Assembly: GCF_946479605.1 (NCBI RefSeq) | Contig: NZ_CAMLGT010000067.1 | Coordinates: 1-14,895 of the forward strand | Reading direction: 5' to 3' | DNA: 14,895 bases | Origin: an uncultured Lacibacter sp. | GTDB lineage: Bacteria; Bacteroidota; Bacteroidia; Chitinophagales; Chitinophagaceae | Part shown: positions 1-6,844 of the stretch, one piece after another | How positions within the stretch are numbered: the stretch's first letter is position 1 | How the letters are laid out: the number at the start of each line of letters is the position of its first letter | Notes under the pieces: model-generated | The model's input: only the letters and a program-made list of their open reading frames with translations | The model's database searches: none | What the model was told of the DNA's origin: nothing | Made by a program: the position numbers and the translations under genes

Positions 1-4
1 TCAT

Positions 5-30
5 AAAAAAGCCTCCGGATTTCCGGAGGC
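5..30 (-). terminator. Rho-independent terminator of the DUF1573 operon
   Basis: A perfect 9-bp stem (11-19 with 22-30, GCCTCCGGA pairing with TCCGGAGGC) closes on a very short loop. On the minus strand it is followed by a run of six T (5-10). It lies about 30 bases past the stop codon of the leftward DUF1573 gene, so it should end that transcript. Confidence 0.85.
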
Positions 31-59
31 GATATATGAACACGTTGATGGTTTGTTCG

Positions 60-440
60 TTATTTTTCTACGGTTCCTAAAATGGTTAATACCTGCTCCT
101 GGTCAATACCTAACAGTTTTACACGTACCTGTTTTGAAAACTGTCCGATTGTGGCGGCGTTGTAAGTAGCAGTGATGGTACCTGTTTTACCTGGTTTAAT
201 TGGCTCTTTGGTATAATCAGATTTTGTACAGCCGCAACCCGGAGTAACTGTTTCAATGATCACATCTTCTTTGCTGTTATTGGTGAATGTGAACGTAGCT
301 GTTACAGGGCTGCCCAGCTTTGGTTTGCCGAGGTCAACTGTTTCGCTGGCAAACTTTACAATGTCAGCTGGTTTTTTTGTTTGTGCATTTACTGCTGTAA
401 AAATAAACAGCGCAATAAAGGCGGTCATTAACTGTTTCAT
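60..440 (-). CDS. Secreted DUF1573 domain protein (second of a tandem pair)
   Basis: A 126-residue protein with a signal peptide (about residues 1-19, K-containing start, hydrophobic core, end at VNA-Q). One small beta-sandwich DUF1573 domain follows. The family hallmark is visible as G68-C69-G70-C71-T72, followed by a proline/glycine turn (IKPGKTG, 81-87) and a C-terminal LGTVEK strand. DUF1573 domains are Ig/ASH-like and common in Bacteroidota envelopes; no biochemical role is established. The gene starts 13 bases after the stop of a second DUF1573 gene (454-930), so the two are one transcript, and a terminator follows at 5-30. The two proteins share the domain but differ outside it, which suggests an old duplication. 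Domain assignment is secure; function is unknown. Confidence 0.85.
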   Translation of the reverse strand: MKQLMTAFIALFIFTAVNAQTKKPADIVKFASETVDLGKPKLGSPVTATFTFTNNSKEDVIIETVTPGCGCTKSDYTKEPIKPGKTGTITATYNAATIGQFSKQVRVKLLGIDQEQVLTILGTVEK

Positions 441-453
441 GTATTCTTCTTTT

Positions 454-930
454 TTACTGTTTAAAGATATTTAATGCCTGGTTGGTAGGTGCTGATTGAT
501 CAGGAGTTTTCCAAACTGTTCCTTTAATGTTCAGCACTTTCACCTGGCCACTGTTGTAATAAATGGTGATGGTTTTATCAAATACACCTTCAGCAGCTGC
601 ATTGTAACCTACTTTAATGGTTGTTTTACCGCCTGCTGCAACAGCGGTGCGGCTCCATTCGGGAGTGGTACAGCCGCAGGATGCCTGTACGTTATCAATT
701 TTCAATGAGTCTTTACCAATATTTTCAACGGTAAACACATGTGTTACAGGTTTACCCTGTGGAATTTTTCCGAAATCAAATGTTGACTCAGAGAGTTTAA
801 TGCTTTCTGGTTTTGGGGCTGGGGTTGTGGTGTTTGTGGTTGCGCTGTGGTTATGCCCGTCATGGTTTTGTGCAAAACCCACAAAGCCCAACAGTAAACC
901 GGCGCAAAGGGTAAGAGCATGCTTTTTCAT
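454..930 (-). CDS. Secreted DUF1573 domain protein with His-rich N-terminus (first of pair)
   Basis: A 158-residue protein. Residues 1-20 form a signal peptide (KKH start, leucine/glycine-rich core, cleavage likely after GFA). The mature N-terminus is short and histidine-rich (H23, H26, H28), then a Thr/Pro linker runs to about residue 41, which suggests a tether or weak metal binding. The DUF1573 domain spans roughly 43-140, with the S84-C85-G86-C87-T88 hallmark and the FDFGKIPQG strand-turn typical of the family. A short tail (141-158) follows. It is the first gene of a two-gene leftward operon. Bacteroidota genomes often carry several such proteins; the role is unknown. The divergent E1 gene starts 217 bases away. 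That gap shows no confident minus-strand promoter, only a weak TACTTTTA at 952-959. Confidence 0.85.
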   Translation of the reverse strand: MKKHALTLCAGLLLGFVGFAQNHDGHNHSATTNTTTPAPKPESIKLSESTFDFGKIPQGKPVTHVFTVENIGKDSLKIDNVQASCGCTTPEWSRTAVAAGGKTTIKVGYNAAAEGVFDKTITIYYNSGQVKVLNIKGTVWKTPDQSAPTNQALNIFKQ

Positions 931-1135
931 AAATATTTATAATTAGTCCTGTAAAAGTAAGTATTAGAACAGACAGTTCATACAGCAGGAAGGTTGCCTT
1001 TCACAAAATTTTATTAGTGATTACTGCTACAGGTTGCTGTTTACAGGCGGCCTCACCCAGCTTGTCGGTTTTTCACATCAATACCTCTGTTTTCACCAAA
1101 CCGGCTTACGAGTGTTAATGTGGGGGTAAATCATT

Positions 1136-1143
1136 TATTTTTG
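1136..1143 (+). promoter_or_regulatory. Candidate -7 box of the E1 gene
   Basis: TATTTTTG is a perfect match to the Bacteroidota -7 consensus TAnnTTTG and is followed by CGGG. No clear TTG -33 partner lies at the expected distance upstream. The box ends only 4 bases before the ATG at 1148, so a transcript starting at the usual distance would have almost no leader. Confidence 0.4.
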
Positions 1144-1147
1144 CGGG

Positions 1148-3529
1148 ATGGATTCAACCACTAACGAAACCTTGCAACTTCAGCAGCTTTCATTCGAGCA
1201 TTTTAAGCAGGAGGTGTTACAGGATTACAGGATGGCTTGCCTCAGTCGTGAAGCCAGCCTGCTTGGCCGAAAGGAAGTACTTACCGGTAAAGCCAAGTTT
1301 GGCATTTTTGGCGATGGAAAAGAAGTGCCCCAACTGGCAATGGCCAAGTTTTTTAAACCTGGTGATTTTTACAGTGGCTATTACCGTGACCAGACTTTTG
1401 CCTTTGCAACAGGTGTGGCGACCATCAAAGAGTTTTTTGCTCAGTTATATGCCGATCCTGATACGGCCAATGATCCGCACAGTGCCGGCAGGCAGATGAA
1501 CTCGCATTTTGCTTCAGCCTTTGTTGATGCAGACGGCAATTTTCTTGATCTTGTAAACAGGAAGAACCTCACTTCGGGCATGGCACCCACAGCTGCGCAA
1601 ATGCCCCGTTCAGTGGGCTTGGCGCTTGCATCCAAACTCTTTCGTCATTCTGATGTATTGAAACCATTTGCCAATCTATCTGATAATGGTAATGAAGTAT
1701 GTTTTGCCACTATTGGTGATGCATCAACCAGCGAAGGACATTTCTGGGAAACCATGAATGCTGCTGCAGTTCAGCAAATACCATTGGCTGTTTTTATATG
1801 GGATGATGGATATGGTATTTCTGTTCCCAAAAAATACCAGACCACCAAAGGTTCTGTTTCTGAAGCGTTGAAAGGATTTCAGAAAAAGGAAGGGACCAAT
1901 GGTATTGAAATTTATAAAGTAAAAGCATGGGATTATGCCGGTATGTGCGAAGTGTTTGAAGCCGGTATTGAAAAGATCCGTGCCACACATACACCTGCTT
2001 TGTTTCATGTGGAGGAAGTAACGCAACCGCAGGGACACTCTACTTCGGGTAGCCATGAGCGTTACAAAACAACAGAGCGCCTGCAATGGGAGCGTGAGTG
2101 GGATTGTATTAAGAAGATGAAGGAATGGGTGATTGAAAACAATCTTGCAAACGATGATGAGTTAAGCGATATTGAACGTGAAGTGAAAGAGTTTGTGCGT
2201 AGTGAAAAAAATGCAGCATGGCAGGAGTATGAAAAACCGATAAAGGAACAGGTGGCGCTTGTAACAGATGCGCTGAGTTCCTCCATAACTGATATTACAC
2301 AGCGGGAAGCAGTGGAAGCAGTGATAGAAGAACTGAAATTACAACGTGAACCTAACCGCAGGGATGTCATGAGTGCTTTGTATAAAGGCATGATGGCAAC
2401 AGGTGTATCTTCTTCGCCCGCACATACTTTGTACAATAAATTGCAGGAAGAGAACAAGGCTTTGTTCAATACACATCTTTATCATGAAGGTGCTGCAAGT
2501 GCCATGAAGGTTGCTGAACAGCCTGCCGAATATGATGAGGAAGCAACTGTGCTGAATGGTTACGAAATCCTTAACCGTTATTTTGATGAGTTGTTTGCCA
2601 ATAACCCCAAGGTTGTTGCGTTTGGTGAGGATCTTGGTTTTATTGGTGATGTGAACCAGGGGTTTGCTGGTTTGCAGGCAAAGCATGGTGCTGACCGCAT
2701 TTTTGATACGGGCATTCGTGAATTGACCATTATGGGGCAGGGTGTGGGTTTGGCTATGCGTGGTCTTCGTCCCATTGCCGAAATTCAATACCTCGATTAT
2801 CTGGTGTATGGACTGCAGCCGTTAACAGATGATGTGGCTACACTCCAGTTTCGTACTGCAGGCAGGCAAAGTGCACCGTTGATCGTTCGTTCAAGAGGTC
2901 ATCGTTTAGAAGGTATCTGGCATAGCGGATCGCCAATGGGTATGATCATTAACAGTCTTCGTGGTATGTATGTATGTGTGCCACGTAACATGGTGCAGGC
3001 TGCAGGCATGTACAACACATTGCTGCAAAGCAGTGAACCGGGGCTTGTGATTGAATGTCTGAATGGTTATCGTTTAAAAGAAAAATTACCATCCAACCTT
3101 TCTTCCTTCACCGTACCATTGGGTATTCCGGAAGTGATCAGAACGGGTACAGATATCACCATTGTATCATACGGTTCCATTTTACGCATTATTGAAGAAG
3201 CTGCACAGCAGCTGGAAAAACTGGGCATCAGTTGTGAGATCATTGATGTGCGTACATTGTTACCTTTTGATGTGAATCATATTATTCTTGCATCATTAAA
3301 ACATACAAACCGTATTGCTTTTATTGATGAAGATGTTCCCGGTGGAGCTGCTGCTTACATGTTCAACAAAGTCATGGAAGAGCAGGGCGGTTATAAATAT
3401 CTGGATGTTGCTCCACGTACCATTACCGGTAAGGAACATCGCCCTTCTTATGGCAGCGATGGTGATTACTTCAGCAAACCAAACGTGGAAGAGATCATGA
3501 CGGTGCTGCAGGAAATGATGAGGGAATAA
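1148..3529 (+). CDS. 2-oxoacid dehydrogenase E1, fused alpha and beta subunits
   Basis: Thiamine-diphosphate-dependent E1 that decarboxylates a 2-oxoacid and passes the acyl group to E2 lipoyl groups. At 793 residues it carries both subunits normally found separately. The alpha half (about 15-350) has the ThDP/Mg signature G190-D191-A192-S193, ending in DDGYGIS (219-225), and a GHSTSGS loop (296-302) matching the E1-alpha phosphorylation-loop region with its active-site histidine. A charged helical linker (about 350-465) leads to the beta half, with FGEDLG (492-497), catalytic E525, H592 and a transketolase C-terminal domain (about 660-790) with FIDEDVPGG. Fused forms are usual in Bacteroidota and are often annotated as 2-oxoisovalerate dehydrogenase. 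Whether the substrate is branched-chain 2-oxoacids or pyruvate cannot be read from the sequence. No E2 or E3 gene is nearby. The ATG at 1148 keeps the family's FKxEVLxDYR helix (19-28); Met29 would remove it. Confidence 0.93.
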   Translation: MDSTTNETLQLQQLSFEHFKQEVLQDYRMACLSREASLLGRKEVLTGKAKFGIFGDGKEVPQLAMAKFFKPGDFYSGYYRDQTFAFATGVATIKEFFAQLYADPDTANDPHSAGRQMNSHFASAFVDADGNFLDLVNRKNLTSGMAPTAAQMPRSVGLALASKLFRHSDVLKPFANLSDNGNEVCFATIGDASTSEGHFWETMNAAAVQQIPLAVFIWDDGYGISVPKKYQTTKGSVSEALKGFQKKEGTNGIEIYKVKAWDYAGMCEVFEAGIEKIRATHTPALFHVEEVTQPQGHSTSGSHERYKTTERLQWEREWDCIKKMKEWVIENNLANDDELSDIEREVKEFVRSEKNAAWQEYEKPIKEQVALVTDALSSSITDITQREAVEAVIEELKLQREPNRRDVMSALYKGMMATGVSSSPAHTLYNKLQEENKALFNTHLYHEGAASAMKVAEQPAEYDEEATVLNGYEILNRYFDELFANNPKVVAFGEDLGFIGDVNQGFAGLQAKHGADRIFDTGIRELTIMGQGVGLAMRGLRPIAEIQYLDYLVYGLQPLTDDVATLQFRTAGRQSAPLIVRSRGHRLEGIWHSGSPMGMIINSLRGMYVCVPRNMVQAAGMYNTLLQSSEPGLVIECLNGYRLKEKLPSNLSSFTVPLGIPEVIRTGTDITIVSYGSILRIIEEAAQQLEKLGISCEIIDVRTLLPFDVNHIILASLKHTNRIAFIDEDVPGGAAAYMFNKVMEEQGGYKYLDVAPRTITGKEHRPSYGSDGDYFSKPNVEEIMTVLQEMMRE

Positions 3530-3533
3530 GGGA

Positions 3534-3568
3534 AGCAACGGGCAATAGTCAATAAGGAATAGGCAACG
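3534..3568 (+). repeat. Degenerate heptamer array A (CAATA words)
   Basis: Five consecutive 7-base words in one phase: AGCAACG (3534), GGCAATA (3541), GTCAATA (3548), AGGAATA (3555) and GGCAACG (3562). The array begins 4 bases after the E1 stop codon and ends 31 bases before the start of the four-helix-bundle gene. The words are reverse complements of those in the array on the other side of that gene. Confidence 0.75.
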
Positions 3569-3599
3569 TTGGTGTAGTTTGTTATCAAATACCAATAAT

Positions 3600-3965
3600 G
3601 TGGCTGCTAAAACTGTGAAAGATACCAAAGTGTATCAGTTTGCCTTTGCACTTGCAATGCAAATTTTCCAACGGACTAAAACATTTCCAAAAGAAGAAAC
3701 GTATTCTCTTACAGACCAGATCAGACGTTCTTCACGGAGTGTTTGTATTTGTTTGCGTGAAGCTTACAGGAAGAAGAGGTACCCTGCACATTTCGTTTCT
3801 AAAATATCTGACTCTGATATGGAAAATTCAGAAACAGAAGGTTGGCTTGAGTTCGCATTTGCCTGTCAATATATTTCCCAGGAAGAGTATAGTGAATTGT
3901 GTGATTTGAATACCCAGGTTGGTAAGCTTTTAAATCACATGCTTAACAATCCGGATAAATACTGA
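3600..3965 (+). CDS. Four-helix-bundle protein (S23/IVP family)
   Basis: A protein of about 121 residues from the family first found in open reading frames inside 23S rRNA intervening sequences; it also includes the Avd accessory protein of diversity-generating retroelements. Family marks are KVYQFAF near the start, SLTDQIRRSSRSV, REAYRKKRYPAHFVSK, a DxENSET segment and a C-terminal LLNHMLNNP. The stand-alone form has no established function. The start is uncertain: GTG at 3600 gives an N-terminus (AAKTVKDTKVYQ) typical of the family, while an in-frame TTG at 3579 would add seven residues. The ATG at 3598 is out of frame. No retroelement, reverse transcriptase or rRNA lies nearby. The gene is bracketed by heptamer arrays in opposite orientation, which may indicate insertion as a unit. 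Confidence 0.8.
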   Translation: MAAKTVKDTKVYQFAFALAMQIFQRTKTFPKEETYSLTDQIRRSSRSVCICLREAYRKKRYPAHFVSKISDSDMENSETEGWLEFAFACQYISQEEYSELCDLNTQVGKLLNHMLNNPDKY

Positions 3966-3981
3966 TGTTTGACATTGTTGC

Positions 3982-4030
3982 TTATTGTAAATTGCCAATT
4001 GCTTATTTTTAATTGACCATTCACTTTCAC
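3982..4030 (+). repeat. Degenerate heptamer array B (ATTG words)
   Basis: Seven 7-base words in phase: TTATTGT (3982), AAATTGC (3989), CAATTGC (3996), TTATTTT (4003), TAATTGA (4010), CCATTCA (4017) and CTTTCAC (4024). The first six fit nnATTnn. The array starts 16 bases after the four-helix-bundle stop and ends 4 bases before the next ATG, filling most of the gap. The reverse complement of 3978-3996 matches array A (3541-3559) at 15 of 19 positions. Confidence 0.75.
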
Positions 4031-4034
4031 AACA

Positions 4035-4643
4035 ATGTCTTTCCTTTCCATTATTGACATACTCGGAACATTTGCTTTTGCCGTATCGGGGGCATTCTCT
4101 GCCATCGAGAAAAAGCTTGATCCCTTTGGTGTCATCATTCTTTCGTTTGTTACTGCGATTGGAGGTGGTACATTGCGTGATCTGTTGATTGGTGATACAC
4201 CTGTACGATGGTTGCGTAGCGGCACAACAACCCTGGTGATTATTGCAGCTGCCATAGCAACCATGTTCTTTGGTAAATTTCTGAAGCGTTTTTCCATTAC
4301 TTTATTCCTGTTTGATGCGTTTGGTCTTGGCCTGTTTACGTTGATTGGCGTGCAGAGAGGTTTACAGCTTGAGTTTAGCCCGGGTATTTGTGTGGCATTG
4401 GGTACCATTACCGGATCGTTTGGTGGTGTAATAAGAGATGTGCTGTTGAACAATGTACCGCTGGTGTTCCGTAAAGAGATCTATGCGTCTGCTTCTATTC
4501 TAGGGGGCATTTTATACCTGCTGTTGCTGAAAGTAGATATGTTCTCGCCTTTTGCCTCTATTATTTCCATCATGTTTATTGTTGCCTTAAGGATCATTGT
4601 CGTTCGTTACAAACTAGCTTTGCCCGATATATATCGCCGGTAA
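4035..4643 (+). CDS. TRIC-type cation channel / UPF0126 membrane protein
   Basis: A 202-residue integral membrane protein with seven likely helices. It consists of two homologous UPF0126 repeats. The first carries G43-G44-G45-TLRD (to 49), the second GTITGSFGGVIRD (123-135); these glycine-rich kinks with a conserved R-D pair mark the family. Bacterial members have been characterised as homotrimeric potassium-permeable channels related to animal TRIC proteins, while E. coli YicG of the same family has been linked to glycine transport. The substrate therefore cannot be stated for this protein. The length is normal. It starts 4 bases after heptamer array B, with no Shine-Dalgarno site. It is probably transcribed from upstream, and the PhzF gene follows after 69 bases. 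Confidence 0.88.
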   Translation: MSFLSIIDILGTFAFAVSGAFSAIEKKLDPFGVIILSFVTAIGGGTLRDLLIGDTPVRWLRSGTTTLVIIAAAIATMFFGKFLKRFSITLFLFDAFGLGLFTLIGVQRGLQLEFSPGICVALGTITGSFGGVIRDVLLNNVPLVFRKEIYASASILGGILYLLLLKVDMFSPFASIISIMFIVALRIIVVRYKLALPDIYRR

Positions 4644-4675
4644 TAACCGCCTGTAAGAAACAGCAACACTTGTAC

Positions 4676-4708
4676 TTGTTCTTTCAGTAGATTGCTGTAT
4701 TAATTTTA
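4676..4708 (+). promoter_or_regulatory. Weak candidate promoter of the PhzF-family gene
   Basis: TTG at 4676-4678, a 22-base spacer and TAATTTTA at 4701-4708 (TAnnTTTG with the last base changed). It ends 4 bases before the ATG at 4713, the same spacing as the E1 candidate. Match quality is poor and read-through from the TRIC gene is equally possible. Confidence 0.25.
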
Positions 4709-4712
4709 TACC

Positions 4713-5507
4713 ATGCGTTATACATTATACCAGGTTGATGCATTCACTTCAACTTTATTCAAAGGAAACCCTGCTGCTGTTGTTCCGTTGGAAAAATGGA
4801 TCGATGATATGTTGATGCAGCAACTGGCCATGGAAAATAATCTGGCTGAAACTGTATTCTTTGTTCCTTCAGAAAAGAAAGAAGCCGATTTTGATATCCG
4901 CTGGTTTACTCCTGAACTGGAGATCAATCTTTGTGGCCATGCAACATTAGCAAGTGCTTTTGTTTTATATACGCAACTTGGTTTTTTAAAACCATCTGTT
5001 ACATTCAGTTCAAAAAGTGGATTGCTTACGGTGGAAAAAAACGGATTCAATTATGAAATGGATTTTCCATCGTGGAAGCCTGAACGTATTACTGATTATC
5101 CTGATGGTATTGCTGAGATACTTGGTGTAAAAGAAATACTTGGTGCTTACAAATACCGTGATCTGTTGATTGAAGTGGCAACGGAAGAAGAAGTGATCAA
5201 TGCTAAGCCTGATTTTACTGCAATGAAGAAAACAGGCGAAATGGTTATTCTTACTGCAAAAGGAAATACGGTTGATTTTGTTTCACGCTTTTTTGCGCCA
5301 TCGGCAGGTATTGATGAAGATCCGGTAACAGGCTCCGCTCATTCGCAATTGATCCCTTTCTGGAGTGAAAAACTGGATAAGAAACGAATGCAGGCAAAGC
5401 AGTTGAGCAAACGTGGTGGCGATCTTGTTTGCGAACAAAAAAGTACAGAACGTGTGATGATGGGCGGAGAATGTGTGTTTTACATGAAAGGGGAGTTTGA
5501 GATTTGA
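4713..5507 (+). CDS. PhzF-family isomerase/epimerase-like protein
   Basis: A 264-residue protein of the PhzF fold (two mirrored diaminopimelate-epimerase-like halves). Visible marks are the N-terminal YQVDAFT, FKGNPAAV (16-23), NNLAET with the presumed catalytic glutamate E46, CGHAT (74-78) and DEDPVTGSAH (201-210), ending with a KRGG motif (233-236). PhzF of pseudomonads isomerises an intermediate of phenazine synthesis. Most homologues, like this one, lie outside any phenazine cluster and have unknown substrates, so no phenazine role is implied. The length is typical. The C-terminal residues EFEI and the stop codon lie inside a heptamer array (5492-5533), which may have rewritten the end of the gene. 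No terminator is seen downstream; the next gene converges. Confidence 0.88.
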   Translation: MRYTLYQVDAFTSTLFKGNPAAVVPLEKWIDDMLMQQLAMENNLAETVFFVPSEKKEADFDIRWFTPELEINLCGHATLASAFVLYTQLGFLKPSVTFSSKSGLLTVEKNGFNYEMDFPSWKPERITDYPDGIAEILGVKEILGAYKYRDLLIEVATEEEVINAKPDFTAMKKTGEMVILTAKGNTVDFVSRFFAPSAGIDEDPVTGSAHSQLIPFWSEKLDKKRMQAKQLSKRGGDLVCEQKSTERVMMGGECVFYMKGEFEI

Positions 5508-5533
5508 GGTAAGAGGTAAGAAGTACGAATGGA
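5492..5533 (+). repeat. Degenerate heptamer array C (GAGGTAA/GAAGTAC words)
   Basis: Six 7-base words in phase: GGAGTTT (5492), GAGATTT (5499), GAGGTAA (5506), GAGGTAA (5513), GAAGTAC (5520) and GAATGGA (5527). The first two fall within the last codons of the PhzF-family gene and the stop codon TGA (5505-5507) spans a unit boundary. The words are the reverse complement of those in array D. Confidence 0.7.
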
Positions 5534-5569
5534 TGTTGTGTAAAACATATATAGGCCTGTCGCTTCATT

Positions 5570-5974
5570 TTATTCCACAAATCTTTTCCGTTGTTCTGCT
5601 GTTGGCAACATACAGCTTTCCTGTTTGCCAAACCATTTGTAACGGTTACGGCCTATCCATTTATAAATTCCATCACGCAGAAATGCAGGAATAATCATTA
5701 AAGCATACAGCAACTTCCAGCCGCCATCTAAATGTCTGCTTACTTTTAATGCAGCTGTTGATTCACGGTAAGCAATGCCATCTTCAATAAAAATAACCGA
5801 AGTAATAACAGTGGGGTCAATGTTGTAATGAGGTAAGAGTTTTTGTGCTGTTGTTCCTTGCAATGATCCGAACATCAGTTTCCCTTGCTTATCATGTTTC
5901 AGCGCAAACTGTATCCAGAAATTACAGAAGTTGCAAACGCCATCAAATAAAACCAACCTGTCAGGATGTTCCAT
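5570..5974 (-). CDS. DCC family thiol-disulfide oxidoreductase-like protein (DUF393)
   Basis: A 134-residue protein of the DCC/YuxK family, named after the N-terminal Asp-Cys-Cys motif seen here as F10-D11-G12-V13-C14-N15-F16-C17. It is a thioredoxin-like CxxC arrangement preceded by a conserved aspartate, after the short strand LVLF. The middle contains FGSLQG and the Y-R-E-S-TAAL segment, and the end carries the family's RYKWFGKQESCMLP. Members are predicted thiol-disulfide oxidoreductases; substrates are unknown. There is no signal peptide, so it is probably cytosolic or membrane-associated. The gene reads leftward behind the YebC terminator, so it should have its own promoter, though no good box is visible in the short gap. 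It is bracketed by two inverted heptamer arrays. Confidence 0.87.
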   Translation of the reverse strand: MEHPDRLVLFDGVCNFCNFWIQFALKHDKQGKLMFGSLQGTTAQKLLPHYNIDPTVITSVIFIEDGIAYRESTAALKVSRHLDGGWKLLYALMIIPAFLRDGIYKWIGRNRYKWFGKQESCMLPTAEQRKRFVE

Positions 5975-5999
5975 ACTTAAAGATATTGGATGATCGCTG

Positions 6000-6036
6000 A
6001 AAAACGAAAGGCTGCAACCTGCAGCCTTTCGTTTTT
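6000..6036 (-). terminator. Rho-independent terminator after yebC
   Basis: A 17-bp perfect inverted repeat (6000-6016 with 6020-6036) with core CGAAAGGCTGCA and a 3-base loop. A and T runs at the two ends make it usable in both directions. On the minus strand it lies about 37 bases after the YebC stop and separates that gene from the DCC gene. Confidence 0.85.
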
Positions 6037-6038
6037 AT

Positions 6039-6066
6039 TTCGTACTTCCAACTTCGTACCTCGTAC
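6039..6066 (-). repeat. Degenerate heptamer array D (GTACGAA words)
   Basis: Plus-strand words in phase are TTCGTAC (6039), TTCCAAC (6046), TTCGTAC (6053) and CTCGTAC (6060). Read in the YebC direction they are GTACGAG, GTACGAA, GTTGGAA and GTACGAA. The array sits between the YebC stop (6073) and its terminator. TTCGTACTTC (6039-6048) is the exact inverted complement of GAAGTACGAA in array C (5520-5529). Confidence 0.75.
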
Positions 6067-6072
6067 TTATGT

Positions 6073-6795
6073 TTATCCCATATTATGAAACACCTTCTGC
6101 ACATCATCATCCTGTTCCAGGCGTTCAATTAATTTACTGATGTCTTCTGCCTGCGCATCGGTAACAGGAACAGTTGTAGTAGGGATCCATTCCAGTTCGG
6201 CACTCAAAGGAGTAATGCCTTTATCTTCCAGTGCTTTTTGCATGTTGCCAAAGTCGGCAAATGCACAACGCACCACTAAAATCTCTTCGCCGTTTTCTCC
6301 CGTGCTTTCACCCAACTCTTCCAAACCAAAATCAATCAACTCCAGTTCCATTTCTTCTGCATTTAAACCTTCGGGCTTCAGTTTAAACACCCCCATCTTT
6401 TTAAACTGGAAACTTACAGCACCACTGTTACCCAGCGAACCACCACCTTTATTGAAATGACTTTTTACGTTGGCAACAGTACGCACATGGTTATCGGTTG
6501 CAGTCTCCACCAAAATAGCAACACCATGCGGCGCATAACCTTCGTATAAAATTTCATCGTAGTTAATCAGTTCTTTACCCTGTGCACGTTTAATAGCAGC
6601 TTCCACACGGTCTTTGGGCATTCCCACACTACGGGCATTTTGAAAGCAACGGCGAAGAGCAGCATTTGTTCCGGGGTCAGGTCCGCCGGCTTTCACAGCA
6701 ATCACAATTTCTTTACCAATACGGGTAAACTGTTTGGCCATGCGGTCCCAGCGGGCAAACATGGTACTCTTTCTTACTTCAAAAATCCGTCCCAT
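6073..6795 (-). CDS. YebC/PmpR/TACO1 family protein
   Basis: A 240-residue member of the YebC family. It starts [10 protein letters not shown] and then has [17 protein letters not shown] (26-42), [27 protein letters not shown], the [19 protein letters not shown] core and a C-terminal [12 protein letters not shown]. The N-terminus lacks the GHSKW of proteobacterial YebC, as is usual in Bacteroidota. Members were long annotated as DNA-binding regulators. More recent work on bacterial YebC and mitochondrial TACO1 supports a ribosome-associated role in relieving stalling at proline-rich stretches, so the regulator label may mislead. It is cytosolic. A good promoter lies just upstream (6816-6844) and gives a leader of only about 15 bases; a strong terminator follows at 6000-6036, so it is a single-gene transcript. 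Confidence 0.93.
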   Translation of the reverse strand: MGRIFEVRKSTMFARWDRMAKQFTRIGKEIVIAVKAGGPDPGTNAALRRCFQNARSVGMPKDRVEAAIKRAQGKELINYDEILYEGYAPHGVAILVETATDNHVRTVANVKSHFNKGGGSLGNSGAVSFQFKKMGVFKLKPEGLNAEEMELELIDFGLEELGESTGENGEEILVVRCAFADFGNMQKALEDKGITPLSAELEWIPTTTVPVTDAQAEDISKLIERLEQDDDVQKVFHNMG

Positions 6796-6815
6796 TTTAA
6801 ATATTGATTAGGGCG

Positions 6816-6844
6816 CAAATTTAGGGAGATGGGCTGTAAACAAA
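6816..6844 (-). promoter_or_regulatory. Bacteroidota-type promoter of yebC
   Basis: On the minus strand, TTTG (6841-6844) is followed by a 17-base spacer and TAAATTTG (6816-6823), a perfect -33/-7 pair, then CGCC. Transcription would start near 6809. The -33 element lies in the T-run of the upstream permease terminator. Confidence 0.6.

Noticed and set aside
952..959. TACTTTTA on the minus strand as promoter of the DUF1573 operon
   Set aside because: The last consensus base is wrong and no TTG lies 17-23 bases upstream.
1441..2788. Long minus-strand open frames inside the E1 gene
   Set aside because: They are shadows of a strongly conserved plus-strand gene and their translations show no recognisable domain.
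3579..3599. TTG start for the four-helix-bundle protein
   Set aside because: The extra seven residues do not look like the family N-terminus; GTG at 3600 fits better, but the choice is not certain.
3534..4030. CRISPR-like repetitive spacing in the heptamer arrays
   Set aside because: Units are 7 bases, directly abutting, degenerate and without spacers; no cas gene is present.
4651..4687. Inverted repeat CTGTAAGAA / TTCTTTCAG after the TRIC gene
   Set aside because: It has one mismatch, a 19-base loop and no T-run; it is not a convincing terminator.
4713..5507. Phenazine biosynthesis role for the PhzF-family gene
   Set aside because: No other phenazine gene lies in the window and most homologues of this family are unrelated to phenazines.
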